A stretch of 64,000 bases of DNA from Actinacidiphila guanduensis (GTDB lineage: Bacteria > Actinomycetota > Actinomycetes > Streptomycetales > Streptomycetaceae): assembly GCF_900103985.1 (NCBI RefSeq), contig NZ_FNIE01000002.1, positions 372,001 to 436,000 of the forward strand, in the 5' to 3' direction. The position numbers and the translations under genes were made by a program. Below the pieces are notes generated by a model that was given only the letters and a program-made list of their open reading frames with translations, did not search any database and was not told the origin of the DNA. The stretch's first letter is position 1; the number at the start of each line of letters is the position of its first letter. Positions 8,083-16,862 of this stretch are shown here, piece after piece.

Positions 8083-8430
8083 GTGAAGTACTCGAAGGTG
8101 GCGGCAGTGCTGGCCGGCTCGGTGATGGCGGCCGGAATGGCCGCACCGGCCTTTGCCGAGGACGCCGGCACACCGCCCGTCTCGGTCGACAACATGTCGA
8201 CGATGCCCACCAGCATCAATGGCGGGGTGGACCAGGCGCTCAACGAGCAGCCGCTGCAGAAGGTCGCCGACAGCACCCACGTGCAGTCGGCCCTGGACAC
8301 CGTGCAGAGCACGCTGCAGGGCCCGGTCGGCTCCGCCCTCAGCGGCGCCGTGCCCGGCGCCTCCCTGCTCGGCGGGCTCCCGTTGGGCGCGCTGCCGCTC
8401 AACGGGCTGCCGCTGAACGGGCTCGGCTGA
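8083..8430 (+). CDS. Small secreted protein of the rodlin/chaplin island
   Basis: A 115-residue protein with a Sec signal peptide (1-25, ending A-F-A) almost identical to that of the short chaplin at 7047. The mature part has no chaplin or rodlin domain. It is Ser/Thr/Gln-rich with V-D-N-M-S-T-M-P near the start and ends in a Leu/Gly/Pro repeat (G-L-P-L-G-A-L-P-L-N-G-L-P-L-N-G-L-G). There are no Cys in the mature part. The GTG follows GAAGGAAAG. Its chaplin-like promoter and position between coat genes suggest an aerial-hypha surface role; the molecular function is unknown. Confidence 0.8.
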   Translation: MKYSKVAAVLAGSVMAAGMAAPAFAEDAGTPPVSVDNMSTMPTSINGGVDQALNEQPLQKVADSTHVQSALDTVQSTLQGPVGSALSGAVPGASLLGGLPLGALPLNGLPLNGLG

Positions 8431-8483
8431 GCCCCGGCGTCATCGCCGCCGGCCGTACTCCCCCGTCGGGGTGAAAGGCCGGA

Positions 8484-8512
8484 ACCAAACCCCGTCGGAG
8501 CGGTTGATCAGA
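8484..8512 (+). promoter_or_regulatory. Promoter of the second rodlin
   Basis: ACCAA (8484-8488), a 14-bp spacer and GTTGATCAGA (8503-8512) match the first rodlin promoter exactly. The preceding TCGGG(G)TGAANGG block is also conserved at the same distance. The ATG lies 49 nt beyond. Confidence 0.65.
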
Positions 8513-8561
8513 TCGCTCAGACCACCAGAACCGTGCACCAAGCACCAAATAAGGGACAACA

Positions 8562-8972
8562 ATGATCAAGAAGATGCTCGCCGGTGCTGCTCTCGCCGCG
8601 TCGGTTGCCGCTGTCGGTGCCGTCGCTGCCCCGCAGGCCATGGCCATCGGCAACGACGAGGGCACCACCACGGTGAACGGCAACGGCGCCGAGCAGGCGT
8701 TCGGCAACACCGTCACGGGCGGCACGCAGAGCCCGCAGATCGGCCTGGTCCAGGGCACCCTGAACAAGCCGTGCCTCGGCATCCCGGTCAAGGCCAACGT
8801 CGGCTCGCTGGTCGGCCTCGTGCCGATCACGGTCCAGGACATCAACGTCCTGACCTCGCCGCAGAACCAGCAGTGCACCGAGAACAGCACCCAGGCCCAG
8901 GGCGACGAGCCGCTGTCGCACATCCTGAGCAACATCCCGGTCCTGTCGGGGAACGGCGTGGCGAACCACTGA
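8562..8972 (+). CDS. rdlB: Rodlin protein, second copy
   Basis: A 136-residue rodlin, the same length as the copy at 6221 and highly similar throughout, especially [11 protein letters not shown] and G-D-E-P-L-S-H-I-L. The signal peptide is about 1-28 (ends A-M-A). It forms the rodlet layer together with its paralogue and chaplins. The ATG follows AAGGGAC. Retention of the same promoter block points to tandem duplication with shared developmental control; here both copies face the same way and flank chaplin genes. Confidence 0.93.
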   Translation: MIKKMLAGAALAASVAAVGAVAAPQAMAIGNDEGTTTVNGNGAEQAFGNTVTGGTQSPQIGLVQGTLNKPCLGIPVKANVGSLVGLVPITVQDINVLTSPQNQQCTENSTQAQGDEPLSHILSNIPVLSGNGVANH

Positions 8973-9308
8973 TCGGCTGATCACCGCACGTTCACCGCGT
9001 TTCCTCAGCGGGCCGCCGGCCTTCCCCCCCTCGCCGGCGGCCCGCTGCCGCGTCCGCGCACCCGCGAACCGGCCCCGCGGCGCCGCCCCAGCCGACGCCG
9101 GCATCGCGCCGCGCCGCTCGGGCCCGGCCACGAACCGCCGCCGCTCGGCAGCCTCGCGCCCGCCTCCACCTCCTCCGGGCCCGCTCCCCCCGCCCCCCAC
9201 CTGCGCGGAGCGCCCCCCTCGCGGGCAGCCGCCCCCCGCCGTCCCAGTAGAGTGCGGTGCCGGGCCCGAGCCGCGGCCCCTCCCGCCAGGACCACGAGGT
9301 ACGCGCAC
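8973..9308. other. Intergenic region between the coat locus and cobL
   Basis: A 336-bp spacer holding the rodlin terminator. No gene is supported. A weak TAGAGT -10-like hexamer near 9247 could serve cobL. No B12-riboswitch-like sequence was recognised. Confidence 0.5.
9007..9046 (+). terminator. Terminator of the second rodlin
   Basis: AGCGGGCCGCCGGC (9007-9020) and GCCGGCGGCCCGCT (9033-9046) form a perfect 14-bp stem with a C-rich loop. Confidence 0.75.
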
Positions 9309-10883
9309 GTGACGGACGACCGCGCCCCCGGCCCGGCTGCCGTCACCCTCGTCGGGATCGGCGCCGACGGCTGGGCCGGACTCGCCGAAGGCGCCCGCGC
9401 GGCCCTGCTCGCCGCCGACGCCGTCCTCGGCGCCCGCCGCCAACTGGACCTGCTCCCCGCGCACTGCGCGGCCGACCGCGTCCCCTGGCCCTCCCCGCTG
9501 CGCCCCGCCGTCGCCGGCGTGCTCGCCGCCCACGCCGGGCGCCGCCTCGCCGTCCTCGCCAGCGGCGACCCCTTCTTCCACGGCATCGGCCGCGCCCTGG
9601 CCGAGGAGCTGGGCGCCGCCGCCCTCGACGTCCTGCCGCACCCCTCCTCCGTCTCCTACGCCTGCGCCCGGCTCGGCTGGCCGCTGGAGGACACCGAGGT
9701 CGTCTCCCTCGTCGGCCGCCCGGCCGCCCGCCTGGCCGCCGCCCTGCACCACGGCCGCCGGCTGCTCGTGCTCAGCGCCGGCGCCGCCACCCCCGCCGAG
9801 GTCGCCGGCGTCCTGCGCGAGCGCGGCTTCGGGCCCAGCCGCATGCGCCTGCTCGAACAGCTCGGCGGTCCGCGGGAGTCGGCCGCCACCGAGGGCACCG
9901 CGGACAGCTGGGACCGCCCGGCGGGCGACCCGCTGAACATCGTCGCCGTGGAGTGCCGCCGCTCCCCCGGCGCGCTGCGGCTCGGCGCCGTCCCCGGGCT
10001 GCCCGACGACGCCTACGCGCACGACGGCCAACTCACCAAGCGCCACGTGCGGGCCGCGACCCTGGCCGCCCTCGCCCCCGCCCCCGGCGAACTGCTGTGG
10101 GACGTCGGCGGCGGCGCGGGCTCGATCGCGATCGAGTGGATGCGTACCCACCCCTCCTGCCGCGCCGTCGCCGTCGAACGCGACCCGGTGCGGGCGGAGC
10201 GGATCGCCGCCAACGCGCGGCGGCTCGGCGTGCCCGGCCTGCGGGTCGTCACCGGCTCCGCGCCGGACGCGCTGGCCGGACTGCCCGCGCCCGACGCGGT
10301 GTTCGTCGGCGGCGGCCTGACCGCCCCCGGCCTGCTGGACACCTGCTGGCACGCGCTGCCGCCGGGCGGCCGGATCGTCGCCAACACGGTCACCCTGGAG
10401 TCCGAGGCACTGCTGGCGTCCTGGCGTGCCCGCCACGGCGGCGACCTCGTCCGCCTCTCCGTCGCCCACGCGGCCCCGGTCGGCGGCTTCACCGGCTGGC
10501 GCCAGGCGATGCCCGTCACCCAGTGGTCGGCGACAAGGCCGTACGACGAGCCGCCGGGCGCGACGGGCACGCAAGCCGCCCCGGGCGCGGAGGCCGCGGG
10601 GAGCACAGAGGGCCCGGCGGATAAGGAAGGCACGTCGGGCCGCCAGGATTCCGGCAGTTCGGCGGATGTGGAGCCTACGGGTGGCGCCGAGGGCCCGGCG
10701 GGTACGTCCGGCGCGCCGGGTTCCCCCAACGTCGAGGGCGCGGCGGGCAGCGCCAACGGTACGGACGGCGTAGCGGGTACGGAAGGCACGTCGGGTTCCC
10801 GGCACACCGGCGGCTCGGCCGGTACGGAAAGCGCGGTGGGTGCCGATCGCGCGCAGGGCGCGGGGAGTTCGGAGGGCGCATGA
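9309..10883 (+). CDS. cobL: Precorrin-6Y C5,15-methyltransferase (decarboxylating)
   Basis: About 524 residues. The N-terminal CbiE-type tetrapyrrole methylase (about 10-215) has L-A-S-G-D-P-F-F-H-G. The CbiT-type domain (about 235-410) has the SAM motif W-D-V-G-G-G-A-G-S-I-A-I-E. Together they methylate C5 and C15 and decarboxylate the C12 acetate in the cobalamin corrin pathway. The last ~110 residues are a Gly/Thr/Ser/Ala low-complexity tail of degenerate G-T-E-G-T-S-G-like units, not present in ordinary CobL (about 400-430 residues). The GTG at 9309 is preceded by GAGG. The stop overlaps cobM by 4 nt. Confidence 0.92.
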   Translation: MTDDRAPGPAAVTLVGIGADGWAGLAEGARAALLAADAVLGARRQLDLLPAHCAADRVPWPSPLRPAVAGVLAAHAGRRLAVLASGDPFFHGIGRALAEELGAAALDVLPHPSSVSYACARLGWPLEDTEVVSLVGRPAARLAAALHHGRRLLVLSAGAATPAEVAGVLRERGFGPSRMRLLEQLGGPRESAATEGTADSWDRPAGDPLNIVAVECRRSPGALRLGAVPGLPDDAYAHDGQLTKRHVRAATLAALAPAPGELLWDVGGGAGSIAIEWMRTHPSCRAVAVERDPVRAERIAANARRLGVPGLRVVTGSAPDALAGLPAPDAVFVGGGLTAPGLLDTCWHALPPGGRIVANTVTLESEALLASWRARHGGDLVRLSVAHAAPVGGFTGWRQAMPVTQWSATRPYDEPPGATGTQAAPGAEAAGSTEGPADKEGTSGRQDSGSSADVEPTGGAEGPAGTSGAPGSPNVEGAAGSANGTDGVAGTEGTSGSRHTGGSAGTESAVGADRAQGAGSSEGA

Positions 10884-11623
10884 CCGTCTACTTCATCGGC
10901 GCCGGGCCCGGCGCCGCCGACCTGGTCACCGTGCGCGGGGCGCGGCTGCTCGCCCGCTGCCGGGTCTGCCTGTACGCGGGCAGCCTGGTGCCGCGCGACC
11001 TGCTCGCCGAGTGCCCGCCGGACGCCGAACTCCTCGACACCGCCCGCCTCGACCTCGACCAGATCACCGCGGCCCTGGTGCGGGCGCACCACGCGGGCCA
11101 CGACGTGGCGCGGCTGCACTCCGGCGACCCGTCGGTCTTCTCGGCTGTCGCCGAGCAGATGCGGCGCCTGGACGCCGAGGGCGTGCCCTACGAGGTGGTG
11201 CCCGGCGTGCCCGCCTTCGCCGCCGCGGCCGCCGCGCTCGGCCGCGAACTGACCGTCCCCGCAGTAGGCCAGACCGTCGTGCTCACCCGGATCGCCCAGC
11301 GGGCCACCCCGATGCCGCCCGGCGAGGACCTGCCCACCCTCGCCCGCAGCGGCGCCCTGCTGGTGCTGCACCTGGCCGCCGGCTACGTGGACCGCGTCGT
11401 CGAGGAACTGCTGCCGCACTACGGTCCGCAGTGCCCGGCCGCCGTCGTCGCCTACGCCAGCCGCCCCGAGGAAGTAGTGCTGCGCGGCACCCTCGCCGAC
11501 ATCGCCCCGCAGGTGCACGCGGCCGGGATCCGCCGCACCGCGGTCATCCTCGTGGGCCGCACCCTGGCCGCCGAGGTCTTCCCCGACAGCCACCTGTACT
11601 CCACGGCCCGCTCCCGCGACTGA
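10880..11623 (+). CDS. cobM: Precorrin-4 C11-methyltransferase
   Basis: A 247-residue single-domain tetrapyrrole methylase of normal length. It opens V-Y-F-I-G-A-G-P-G-A-A-D-L-V-T and has Y-A-G-S-L-V, H-S-G-D-P-S-V-F and V-P-G-V-P-A-F, all characteristic of CobM/CbiF. It uses SAM to methylate C11 in the corrin ring. The ATGA overlap with cobL indicates coupled translation. Convergent with the Tat-exported gene 37 bp downstream. Confidence 0.93.
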   Translation: MTVYFIGAGPGAADLVTVRGARLLARCRVCLYAGSLVPRDLLAECPPDAELLDTARLDLDQITAALVRAHHAGHDVARLHSGDPSVFSAVAEQMRRLDAEGVPYEVVPGVPAFAAAAAALGRELTVPAVGQTVVLTRIAQRATPMPPGEDLPTLARSGALLVLHLAAGYVDRVVEELLPHYGPQCPAAVVAYASRPEEVVLRGTLADIAPQVHAAGIRRTAVILVGRTLAAEVFPDSHLYSTARSRD

Positions 11624-11660
11624 GCGCGGGCAGCGGGCCGTGACGCCGCTGCGGGCGCTG

Positions 11661-12086
11661 TCAGTTGAGCGGGGCCGGGGCCGGGGTGCCGTAGAAGGTG
11701 AGGGCGGGCCAGCCGCGGGACTGGGCGTACTCCGACAGCGCGGTGGCGATGTCGAGCGGAGTGAGGGTGTACGCCGGGGGCTCCTCGACGGTCGTCACGG
11801 AGAAGGTGAGCGTCAGGTCGCCGGGGTCTTCGCCGCCGGGGAAGTCCTGTGTGGCGTGGGCGGTGAACTGCGTGCCGGGCGGGAAGTCCGTCGTCGTGGT
11901 GCCGGCCTGCTCGGCGTGCGCCTCTCGGCTGCGCCTGCCGGTCGCCTGCCGGTCGCCTGCCTGGGCCCTACGGTCGGTGCTCTGCGGTATGTCGGCCGCC
12001 TGCGCCGGGCCCGCGCCCGCCACGAGCGCGCCCGCCGCCGCGGTGCCGGTAAAGCCGAGTACCGCCCGCCTGGACATGCTGGACAT
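11661..12086 (-). CDS. Tat-signal secreted hypothetical protein
   Basis: A 141-residue protein. S-R-R-A-V-L-G-F-T followed by a hydrophobic Ala/Gly stretch and A-Q-A-A (about residue 30) forms a Tat signal. The mature N-terminus has an Arg/Gln-rich repetitive stretch encoded by an 11-bp tandem repeat (about 11931-11960). The C-terminal ~75 residues, with T-L-T-F-S-V-T-T-V-E-E-P and Y-A-Q-S-R-G-W-P-A-L, look like a small beta-rich domain I cannot name. The start at 12086 has GGAGGGGGGAG upstream. Its cob neighbours run in both directions, so no functional link is implied. Confidence 0.75.
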   Translation of the reverse strand: MSSMSRRAVLGFTGTAAAGALVAGAGPAQAADIPQSTDRRAQAGDRQATGRRSREAHAEQAGTTTTDFPPGTQFTAHATQDFPGGEDPGDLTLTFSVTTVEEPPAYTLTPLDIATALSEYAQSRGWPALTFYGTPAPAPLN

Positions 12087-12162
12087 GAAGGCTCCCCCCT
12101 CCGGGACGTACCGGCGCGCGATCTGCCCACCGAGATCGAACTCCCGCGAGTCCAGGAGGGTT

Positions 12163-13311
12163 TCACCCCGCCCGGACGGGAATGCCCGACTCCGGATCAC
12201 TGCGGCCGACCACCGCGCCCGCCCGGTCCACGCACAGCACGTCCACCGCGACCGGGGAGCCGCGCAGCACACTCCTGGCCTGGTCCCGGGCGGCCACGGC
12301 GACCTGGTCGCCGAGCGGGACCCCTGCCGCGAGGGCCAGCTGGAGGGCGCCCAGCGCGGTGGTGCCCGCCGTGATGCCCGCGGCCAGCTCCTCGTCGCCG
12401 CCGGCCGCGCGGGCGAGACCGGCGAGATGCGCGAGGTCCACCTGGGAGCGGGCCGAGTGCAGGTCGAGGTGGCCCGCGGCGAGCTTGGACAGCTTGGCGA
12501 AGCCGCCGCACAGCGTCAGCCGCGGCACCGGGTGGCGCCGTACGTACTTCAGCACCGCGCCCGCGAAGTCCCCCATGTCCAGCAGCGCGTCCTGCGGCAG
12601 GCCGTACACCGCGGCCGCCGTGCGCTCGGAGGTGGCGCCGGTGCAGCCGGCCAGGTGGGTGCGCCCGGCGGCCCGGGCCACGTCCACCCCGCGGCGGATG
12701 GAGTCGATCCACGCCGAGCAGGAGTACGGGACCACGATGCCGGTGGTGCCCAGGATCGACAGCCCGCCGAGGATGCCCAGCCGGGGGTTCCACGTGGAAC
12801 GTGCCAGCTCCTCCCCGCGGTCCACGCCGACCGTGATCTCCACGTCGCCCGCCGCCCCGAACCGCGCCGCCACCGCGGCGATGTGCTCGCGCATCATCCG
12901 CCGCGGCACGGGGTTGATCGCCGGCTCGCCGACCGCCAGCGGCAGCCCCGCCCGCGTCACCGTGCCGACCCCGGGCCCGGCCCGGAACACCACCCCTGCG
13001 CCCGCGGGCAGCAGCCGTACGGTGGCCCGCACCAGGGCGCCGTGGGTGACATCGGGGTCGTCGCCCGCGTCCTTGACCACGCCCGCGGTCGCGCTGCCGC
13101 CCGCCAGTTCCTCGACGGCCAGCGCGAAGGCCGGCGTCCGGCCGCCGGGCAGCGTGATCGTCACCGGGTCGGGGAAGTCGCCGCCGAGCAGGGCGGTGTA
13201 GGCGGCGGTGGCGGCCGCGGTGGCGCAGGCGCCGGTGGTCCAGCCCGGCCGCAGGCCGGTGTGCTTGAGTTGGGCGCTGCGGCCGCCTTCGACGCGGCCC
13301 GGCTCGCTCAT
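12163..13311 (-). CDS. cbiD: Cobalt-precorrin-5B C1-methyltransferase
   Basis: A 382-residue CbiD. The N-terminal L-R-P-G-W-T-T-G-A-C-A-T-A-A-A-T-A-A is the family signature, with G-E-P-A-I-N-P-V-P-R and S-T-W-N-P-R-L-G-I-L-G-G-L-S-I-L-G-T-T-G-I-V further on. It methylates C1 in ring contraction, the step done by CobF in the classical aerobic pathway. The ATG lies only 18 bp from the divergent cobK ATG, so promoters must overlap neighbouring coding sequence or start codons. Family length is about 350-380. Confidence 0.93.
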   Translation of the reverse strand: MSEPGRVEGGRSAQLKHTGLRPGWTTGACATAAATAAYTALLGGDFPDPVTITLPGGRTPAFALAVEELAGGSATAGVVKDAGDDPDVTHGALVRATVRLLPAGAGVVFRAGPGVGTVTRAGLPLAVGEPAINPVPRRMMREHIAAVAARFGAAGDVEITVGVDRGEELARSTWNPRLGILGGLSILGTTGIVVPYSCSAWIDSIRRGVDVARAAGRTHLAGCTGATSERTAAAVYGLPQDALLDMGDFAGAVLKYVRRHPVPRLTLCGGFAKLSKLAAGHLDLHSARSQVDLAHLAGLARAAGGDEELAAGITAGTTALGALQLALAAGVPLGDQVAVAARDQARSVLRGSPVAVDVLCVDRAGAVVGRSDPESGIPVRAG

Positions 13312-13329
13312 GGGAGGACCACCACCGTC

Positions 13330-14082
13330 ATGCCGCTGCACCTGCTGATCCTGGGCGGCACCACCGAGGCCCGCGAACTCGCCGGGCGGCTGGCCGCCGA
13401 ACTGCCCGCGGTCCGCGTGACCAGCTCGCTGGCCGGCCGGGTCGCCGCCCCGCGGCTGCCGCACGGCGAGGTGCGGATCGGCGGGTTCGGTGGGCCGGAC
13501 GGCATGGCCGACTGGCTGCGGGACCACGCGGTGGACGCGCTCATCGACGCCACACACCCTTTCGCCGGGACGATCAGCCGGAACGCGGCCCTGGCGGCCG
13601 CCCACGCCCATGTTCCCCTGCTCGCCCTGCGCCGTCCCGGCTGGGTGCCGGTCGAGGGCGACCGCTGGCACCCGGTGGACTCCCTGGCCGCGGCCGCCGC
13701 CCTCCTCCCGGACCTCGGCCGCCGTGTCTTCCTGACCACCGGACGGACCGGCATCGCCGCCTTCGCCGGTCTCGACGACCTGTGGTTCCTGCTCCGCTCG
13801 GTCGACCCGCCGCAGCCGCCGGCCCCCCGCCGCCTGCGGGTGCTGCTCGACCGCGGCCCCTTCACCCTCGACGGCGAGCGGGCCCTGCTGCGCGCCCACG
13901 CGATCGACGTCCTGGTCACCAAGGACAGCGGCGGCCCGGCCACCGCCCCGAAGCTGGCCGCCGCCCGCGAGGCGGCCGTCCCCGTCGTCGTGGTCCGCCG
14001 CCCCCCGCCCCCGGACGGCGTGCCGACGGTTCCGGACGTGGCCGCGGCCCTGGCGTGGGTCCGGGAGCGGGCGGCCGGCTGA
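13330..14082 (+). CDS. cobK: Precorrin-6A / cobalt-precorrin-6A reductase
   Basis: A 250-residue CobK/CbiJ. The nucleotide-binding opening H-L-L-I-L-G-G-T-T-E-A-R-E-L-A is diagnostic, with D-A-T-H-P-F-A and T-K-D-S-G-G later. It reduces precorrin-6A to the dihydro form with NADPH. GGGAGG lies 12 nt before the ATG, inside the 18-bp gap to the divergent cbiD start. It converges on cobIJ, with a bidirectional hairpin between. Confidence 0.93.
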   Translation: MPLHLLILGGTTEARELAGRLAAELPAVRVTSSLAGRVAAPRLPHGEVRIGGFGGPDGMADWLRDHAVDALIDATHPFAGTISRNAALAAAHAHVPLLALRRPGWVPVEGDRWHPVDSLAAAAALLPDLGRRVFLTTGRTGIAAFAGLDDLWFLLRSVDPPQPPAPRRLRVLLDRGPFTLDGERALLRAHAIDVLVTKDSGGPATAPKLAAAREAAVPVVVVRRPPPPDGVPTVPDVAAALAWVRERAAG

Positions 14083-14131
14083 ACACCCGCTGTCCAGCCC
14101 GGCGTCGTACGAGGTCCCGGCAGCCGTCCTT

Positions 14132-14158
14132 CCCGAGCCCCCGCGTACGGGGCTCGGG
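14132..14158. terminator. Bidirectional hairpin between cobK and cobIJ
   Basis: CCCGAGCCCC (14132-14141) and GGGGCTCGGG (14149-14158) form a perfect 10-bp stem with a 7-nt loop between convergent genes. Confidence 0.7.
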
Positions 14159-14201
14159 CGCGGTGGGCCGCCGGATGAGGGGCCCCGCGCGGCCCCTCTT
14201 C

Positions 14202-16220
14202 CTACGCCGGGGTGGACGGTTCGGGGTAGCGGCGGGGGGTCCACACGACCTCGTCGCCGCCGGGGCGCAGGACCGCGCGGGTCTGCGAGGAGCCGACGAT
14301 GAGCAGGGTGCGCATGTCCACCTCGGCGGGCTCCAGGTCGGCGAGCCGCACCGTGCGCACCCGCTCGTCCGGGCCGCCGACGTCACGGGCCACCACCACG
14401 GGGGTGTCCGGGGCGCGGTGCTCCAGCAGCAGCTCGCGGGCCTTGGCGACCTGCCAGGTGCGGCTGCGGGAGCCGGGGTTGTAGAGAGCGAGCACCAGGT
14501 CGGCGGCCGCGGCCGCGCGCAGCCGTCCGGCGATGACCTCCCACGGCTTGAGCCGGTCCGACAGCGAGAGGGTCGCGTAGTCGTGCCCGAGGGGGGCGCC
14601 CGCGCGGGCCGCGGCGGCGTTGGCCGCGGTCACCCCGGGCAGCACACGCACGGGCACGTCCGCGTATCGCGGCTCGCAGGCCGCCTCCAGTACGGCGGTC
14701 GCCATCGCGAAGACGCCAGGGTCGCCGCCGGACACCACGGCCACCCGCCGCCCGCGCCGGGCGAGTTCGAGCGCGAACTCCGCACGCTCGGCCTCCACCC
14801 GGTTGTCACTGCGGTGCCGCCGCTGCCCCGGCCGCACCGGCACCCGGTCCAGGTACGTCGCGTACCCCACCAGATCCTCGGCCCCGGCCAGCGCCCCCCG
14901 CGACTCGGGCGTCAGCCACAACGGCCCGGCAGGCCCGGTCCCCACGACGACGACCTCGCCGAGTTCCGCGCCGCCCCCGGGGGTTTCCGCACCACTCGCC
15001 ACCGGGCGAGCCGCCTCGGGCCGTCCGGACACGGCACCGCCGGTCACCGGCGCTACGGGCGTGCCCTGCCCGCCAGCGCCGGGCGGCGTGCCGTCCGCGC
15101 GTTCGCCCGGCACCGGGCCGGGTGTCGCCGCGGGTACCGGCGCGGTCCGGCCGCCCGCGTCGGGCAGCGTGGCCGCGGCGGCCCGGCCGCCGGGCACGGT
15201 GTCGGCCGGCGCCTGCTCCTCGGCCCCAAGGGCCCGTCCCGCCGCTGCGGTTCGCCCGGCGGGCAGGGTGCCGTCCGCGGGCTGCTGGCCACGCGGGGCG
15301 GACTCGGCCGCCGCGGACCCTACGGACAGGACGTCCGCCGCCTGGGCGGCGGCGACGGCGCCCGCCGACGCGGGCCGCCCGCTCGGTCCGGCTTCCTGCG
15401 CCGCATCCGGCGCCTCGCCGTCCGGCGCGGGCGGCTGCTCCGTGTCCCCGTGGGCCGGCTGTCCGGCCGTCGGCTGCGGCACGATCCGGCCCGCCCGGCC
15501 CGGGACGACCGCCACCGCGAAGTACGGCACCGAGTCGGCGGCCACCTCGGACAGGTCGGCCGTGCGCTCGCCCGGCATCGTGGCGCGTTCGACGTAGTGC
15601 GCTTCGGCGAGGCGGCCGGTGCGCTCCAGGGCGCGGCGGACCGCGGGGAACGTGCGGCCGAGCTTCATCACGACCGCCGCGTCGGTGGCGGCGAGCCGCG
15701 CGGCCAGCTCCTCCTCGGGGAGGGTGCCGGGCAGCACCGTGAGCACCTCGCCGCCCTCGGCGAGCGGGGTGCCCAGGCGGGCGGCGGCTGCGGCCATCGA
15801 CGTCACCCCGGGCACGACCTCGGTCGGGTACCGGTGGGCGAGCCGCTTGTGCATGTGCATGTAGGAGCCGTAGAAGAGCGGGTCGCCCTCGGCGAGGACG
15901 GCGACGCTGCGCCCGGCGTCCAAGTGCGCGGCCAGCCGCTCGGCGGCCTCCTCGTAGAAGGCGTCCATCGCGCCCCGGTAGCCGCCCGGGTGGTCGGTGG
16001 ACTCCGTCGTCACCGGGTAGACCAGCGGCTCCTCGATGTGGTCGGCGCGGATGTGGCGGGCCGCGATCGCCCGCGCGATGGACCGCCCGTGCCGCGCGCT
16101 GTGGTAGGCCACCACGTCGGCCGCGGCGATCGCCTCCACCGCCCGCAGCGTCATCAGCGAGGGGTCGCCGGGGCCGAGCCCGACCCCGTACAGCCGTGCC
16201 GTGCCCGTCACGCCGCTCAC
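14202..16220 (-). CDS. cobIJ: Fused precorrin-2 C20- and precorrin-3B C17-methyltransferase
   Basis: A 672-residue fusion. CobI (about 8-235) has [15 protein letters not shown] and [10 protein letters not shown]. CobJ (about 405-655) has [19 protein letters not shown] and Y-N-P-G-S. CobI-CobJ fusion occurs in actinobacteria, but the ~165-residue Gly/Ala/Pro linker here, built of degenerate repeats, is unusually long. The GTG overlaps the cobH stop by 4 nt; an in-frame GTG 9 nt later is an alternative. CobJ performs ring contraction after CobG acts. Confidence 0.92.
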   Translation of the reverse strand: MSGVTGTARLYGVGLGPGDPSLMTLRAVEAIAAADVVAYHSARHGRSIARAIAARHIRADHIEEPLVYPVTTESTDHPGGYRGAMDAFYEEAAERLAAHLDAGRSVAVLAEGDPLFYGSYMHMHKRLAHRYPTEVVPGVTSMAAAAARLGTPLAEGGEVLTVLPGTLPEEELAARLAATDAAVVMKLGRTFPAVRRALERTGRLAEAHYVERATMPGERTADLSEVAADSVPYFAVAVVPGRAGRIVPQPTAGQPAHGDTEQPPAPDGEAPDAAQEAGPSGRPASAGAVAAAQAADVLSVGSAAAESAPRGQQPADGTLPAGRTAAAGRALGAEEQAPADTVPGGRAAAATLPDAGGRTAPVPAATPGPVPGERADGTPPGAGGQGTPVAPVTGGAVSGRPEAARPVASGAETPGGGAELGEVVVVGTGPAGPLWLTPESRGALAGAEDLVGYATYLDRVPVRPGQRRHRSDNRVEAERAEFALELARRGRRVAVVSGGDPGVFAMATAVLEAACEPRYADVPVRVLPGVTAANAAAARAGAPLGHDYATLSLSDRLKPWEVIAGRLRAAAAADLVLALYNPGSRSRTWQVAKARELLLEHRAPDTPVVVARDVGGPDERVRTVRLADLEPAEVDMRTLLIVGSSQTRAVLRPGGDEVVWTPRRYPEPSTPA

Positions 16221-16843
16221 TCCTCCTCGCTGGCGATGGCGTTGAGCGCGGCCGCGGCCATGGCGCTGCCGCCGCGCCGGCCGCGGACCACCAGGTGCTC
16301 CAGGCCCGAAGGGTGCGCGGCCAGCGCGTCCTTGGACTCCGCGGCGCCGACGAAGCCGACCGGCACGCCGATCACCGCCGCCGGCCGGGGCGCGCCCGCC
16401 TCGATCAGCTCCAGCAGCCGGAACAGGGCGGTGGGCGCGTTGCCGATCGCGACCACCGCGCCCTCCAGCCGGTCCGCCCACAGGTCGAGGGCGGCGGCGC
16501 TGCGGGTGGTGCCGAGCGCCTTCGCGCGGTCCGGCACCGAGGGGTCGGCGAGCGTGCACACCACCTCGTTGCCCGCCGGCAGCCGGCGGCGGGTGACGCC
16601 GCTGGCGACCATGGCGGCGTCGCACAGGATCGGCGCGCCCGCGAGGAGCGCGGCCCGGGCCGCGGCCACCACGCCGGGGGTGTACCGCAGGTCCGCGACG
16701 AGGTCGACCATCCCGCAGGCGTGGATCATCCGGACCGCCACGCGGCTCACGTCGGCGGGCAGGTCCGCGAGGTCCGCCTCGGCGCGGATGGTGGCAAAGG
16801 ACCGCCGGTAGATGGCCGCGCCGTCCTTCTCGTACTCGAACAC
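16217..16843 (-). CDS. cobH: Precorrin-8X methylmutase
   Basis: A 208-residue CobH/CbiC, normal length. [13 protein letters not shown] and the R-M-I-H-A-C-G motif carrying the catalytic His are present, with [13 protein letters not shown] further on. It moves the C11 methyl to C12, giving hydrogenobyrinic acid. The GTG start follows GGGAG. Second gene of cobG-cobH-cobIJ, 19 bp after cobG and overlapping cobIJ by 4 nt. Confidence 0.94.
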   Translation of the reverse strand: MFEYEKDGAAIYRRSFATIRAEADLADLPADVSRVAVRMIHACGMVDLVADLRYTPGVVAAARAALLAGAPILCDAAMVASGVTRRRLPAGNEVVCTLADPSVPDRAKALGTTRSAAALDLWADRLEGAVVAIGNAPTALFRLLELIEAGAPRPAAVIGVPVGFVGAAESKDALAAHPSGLEHLVVRGRRGGSAMAAAALNAIASEEE

Positions 16844-16862
16844 TGTGCTCCCGCTCTTCTGC

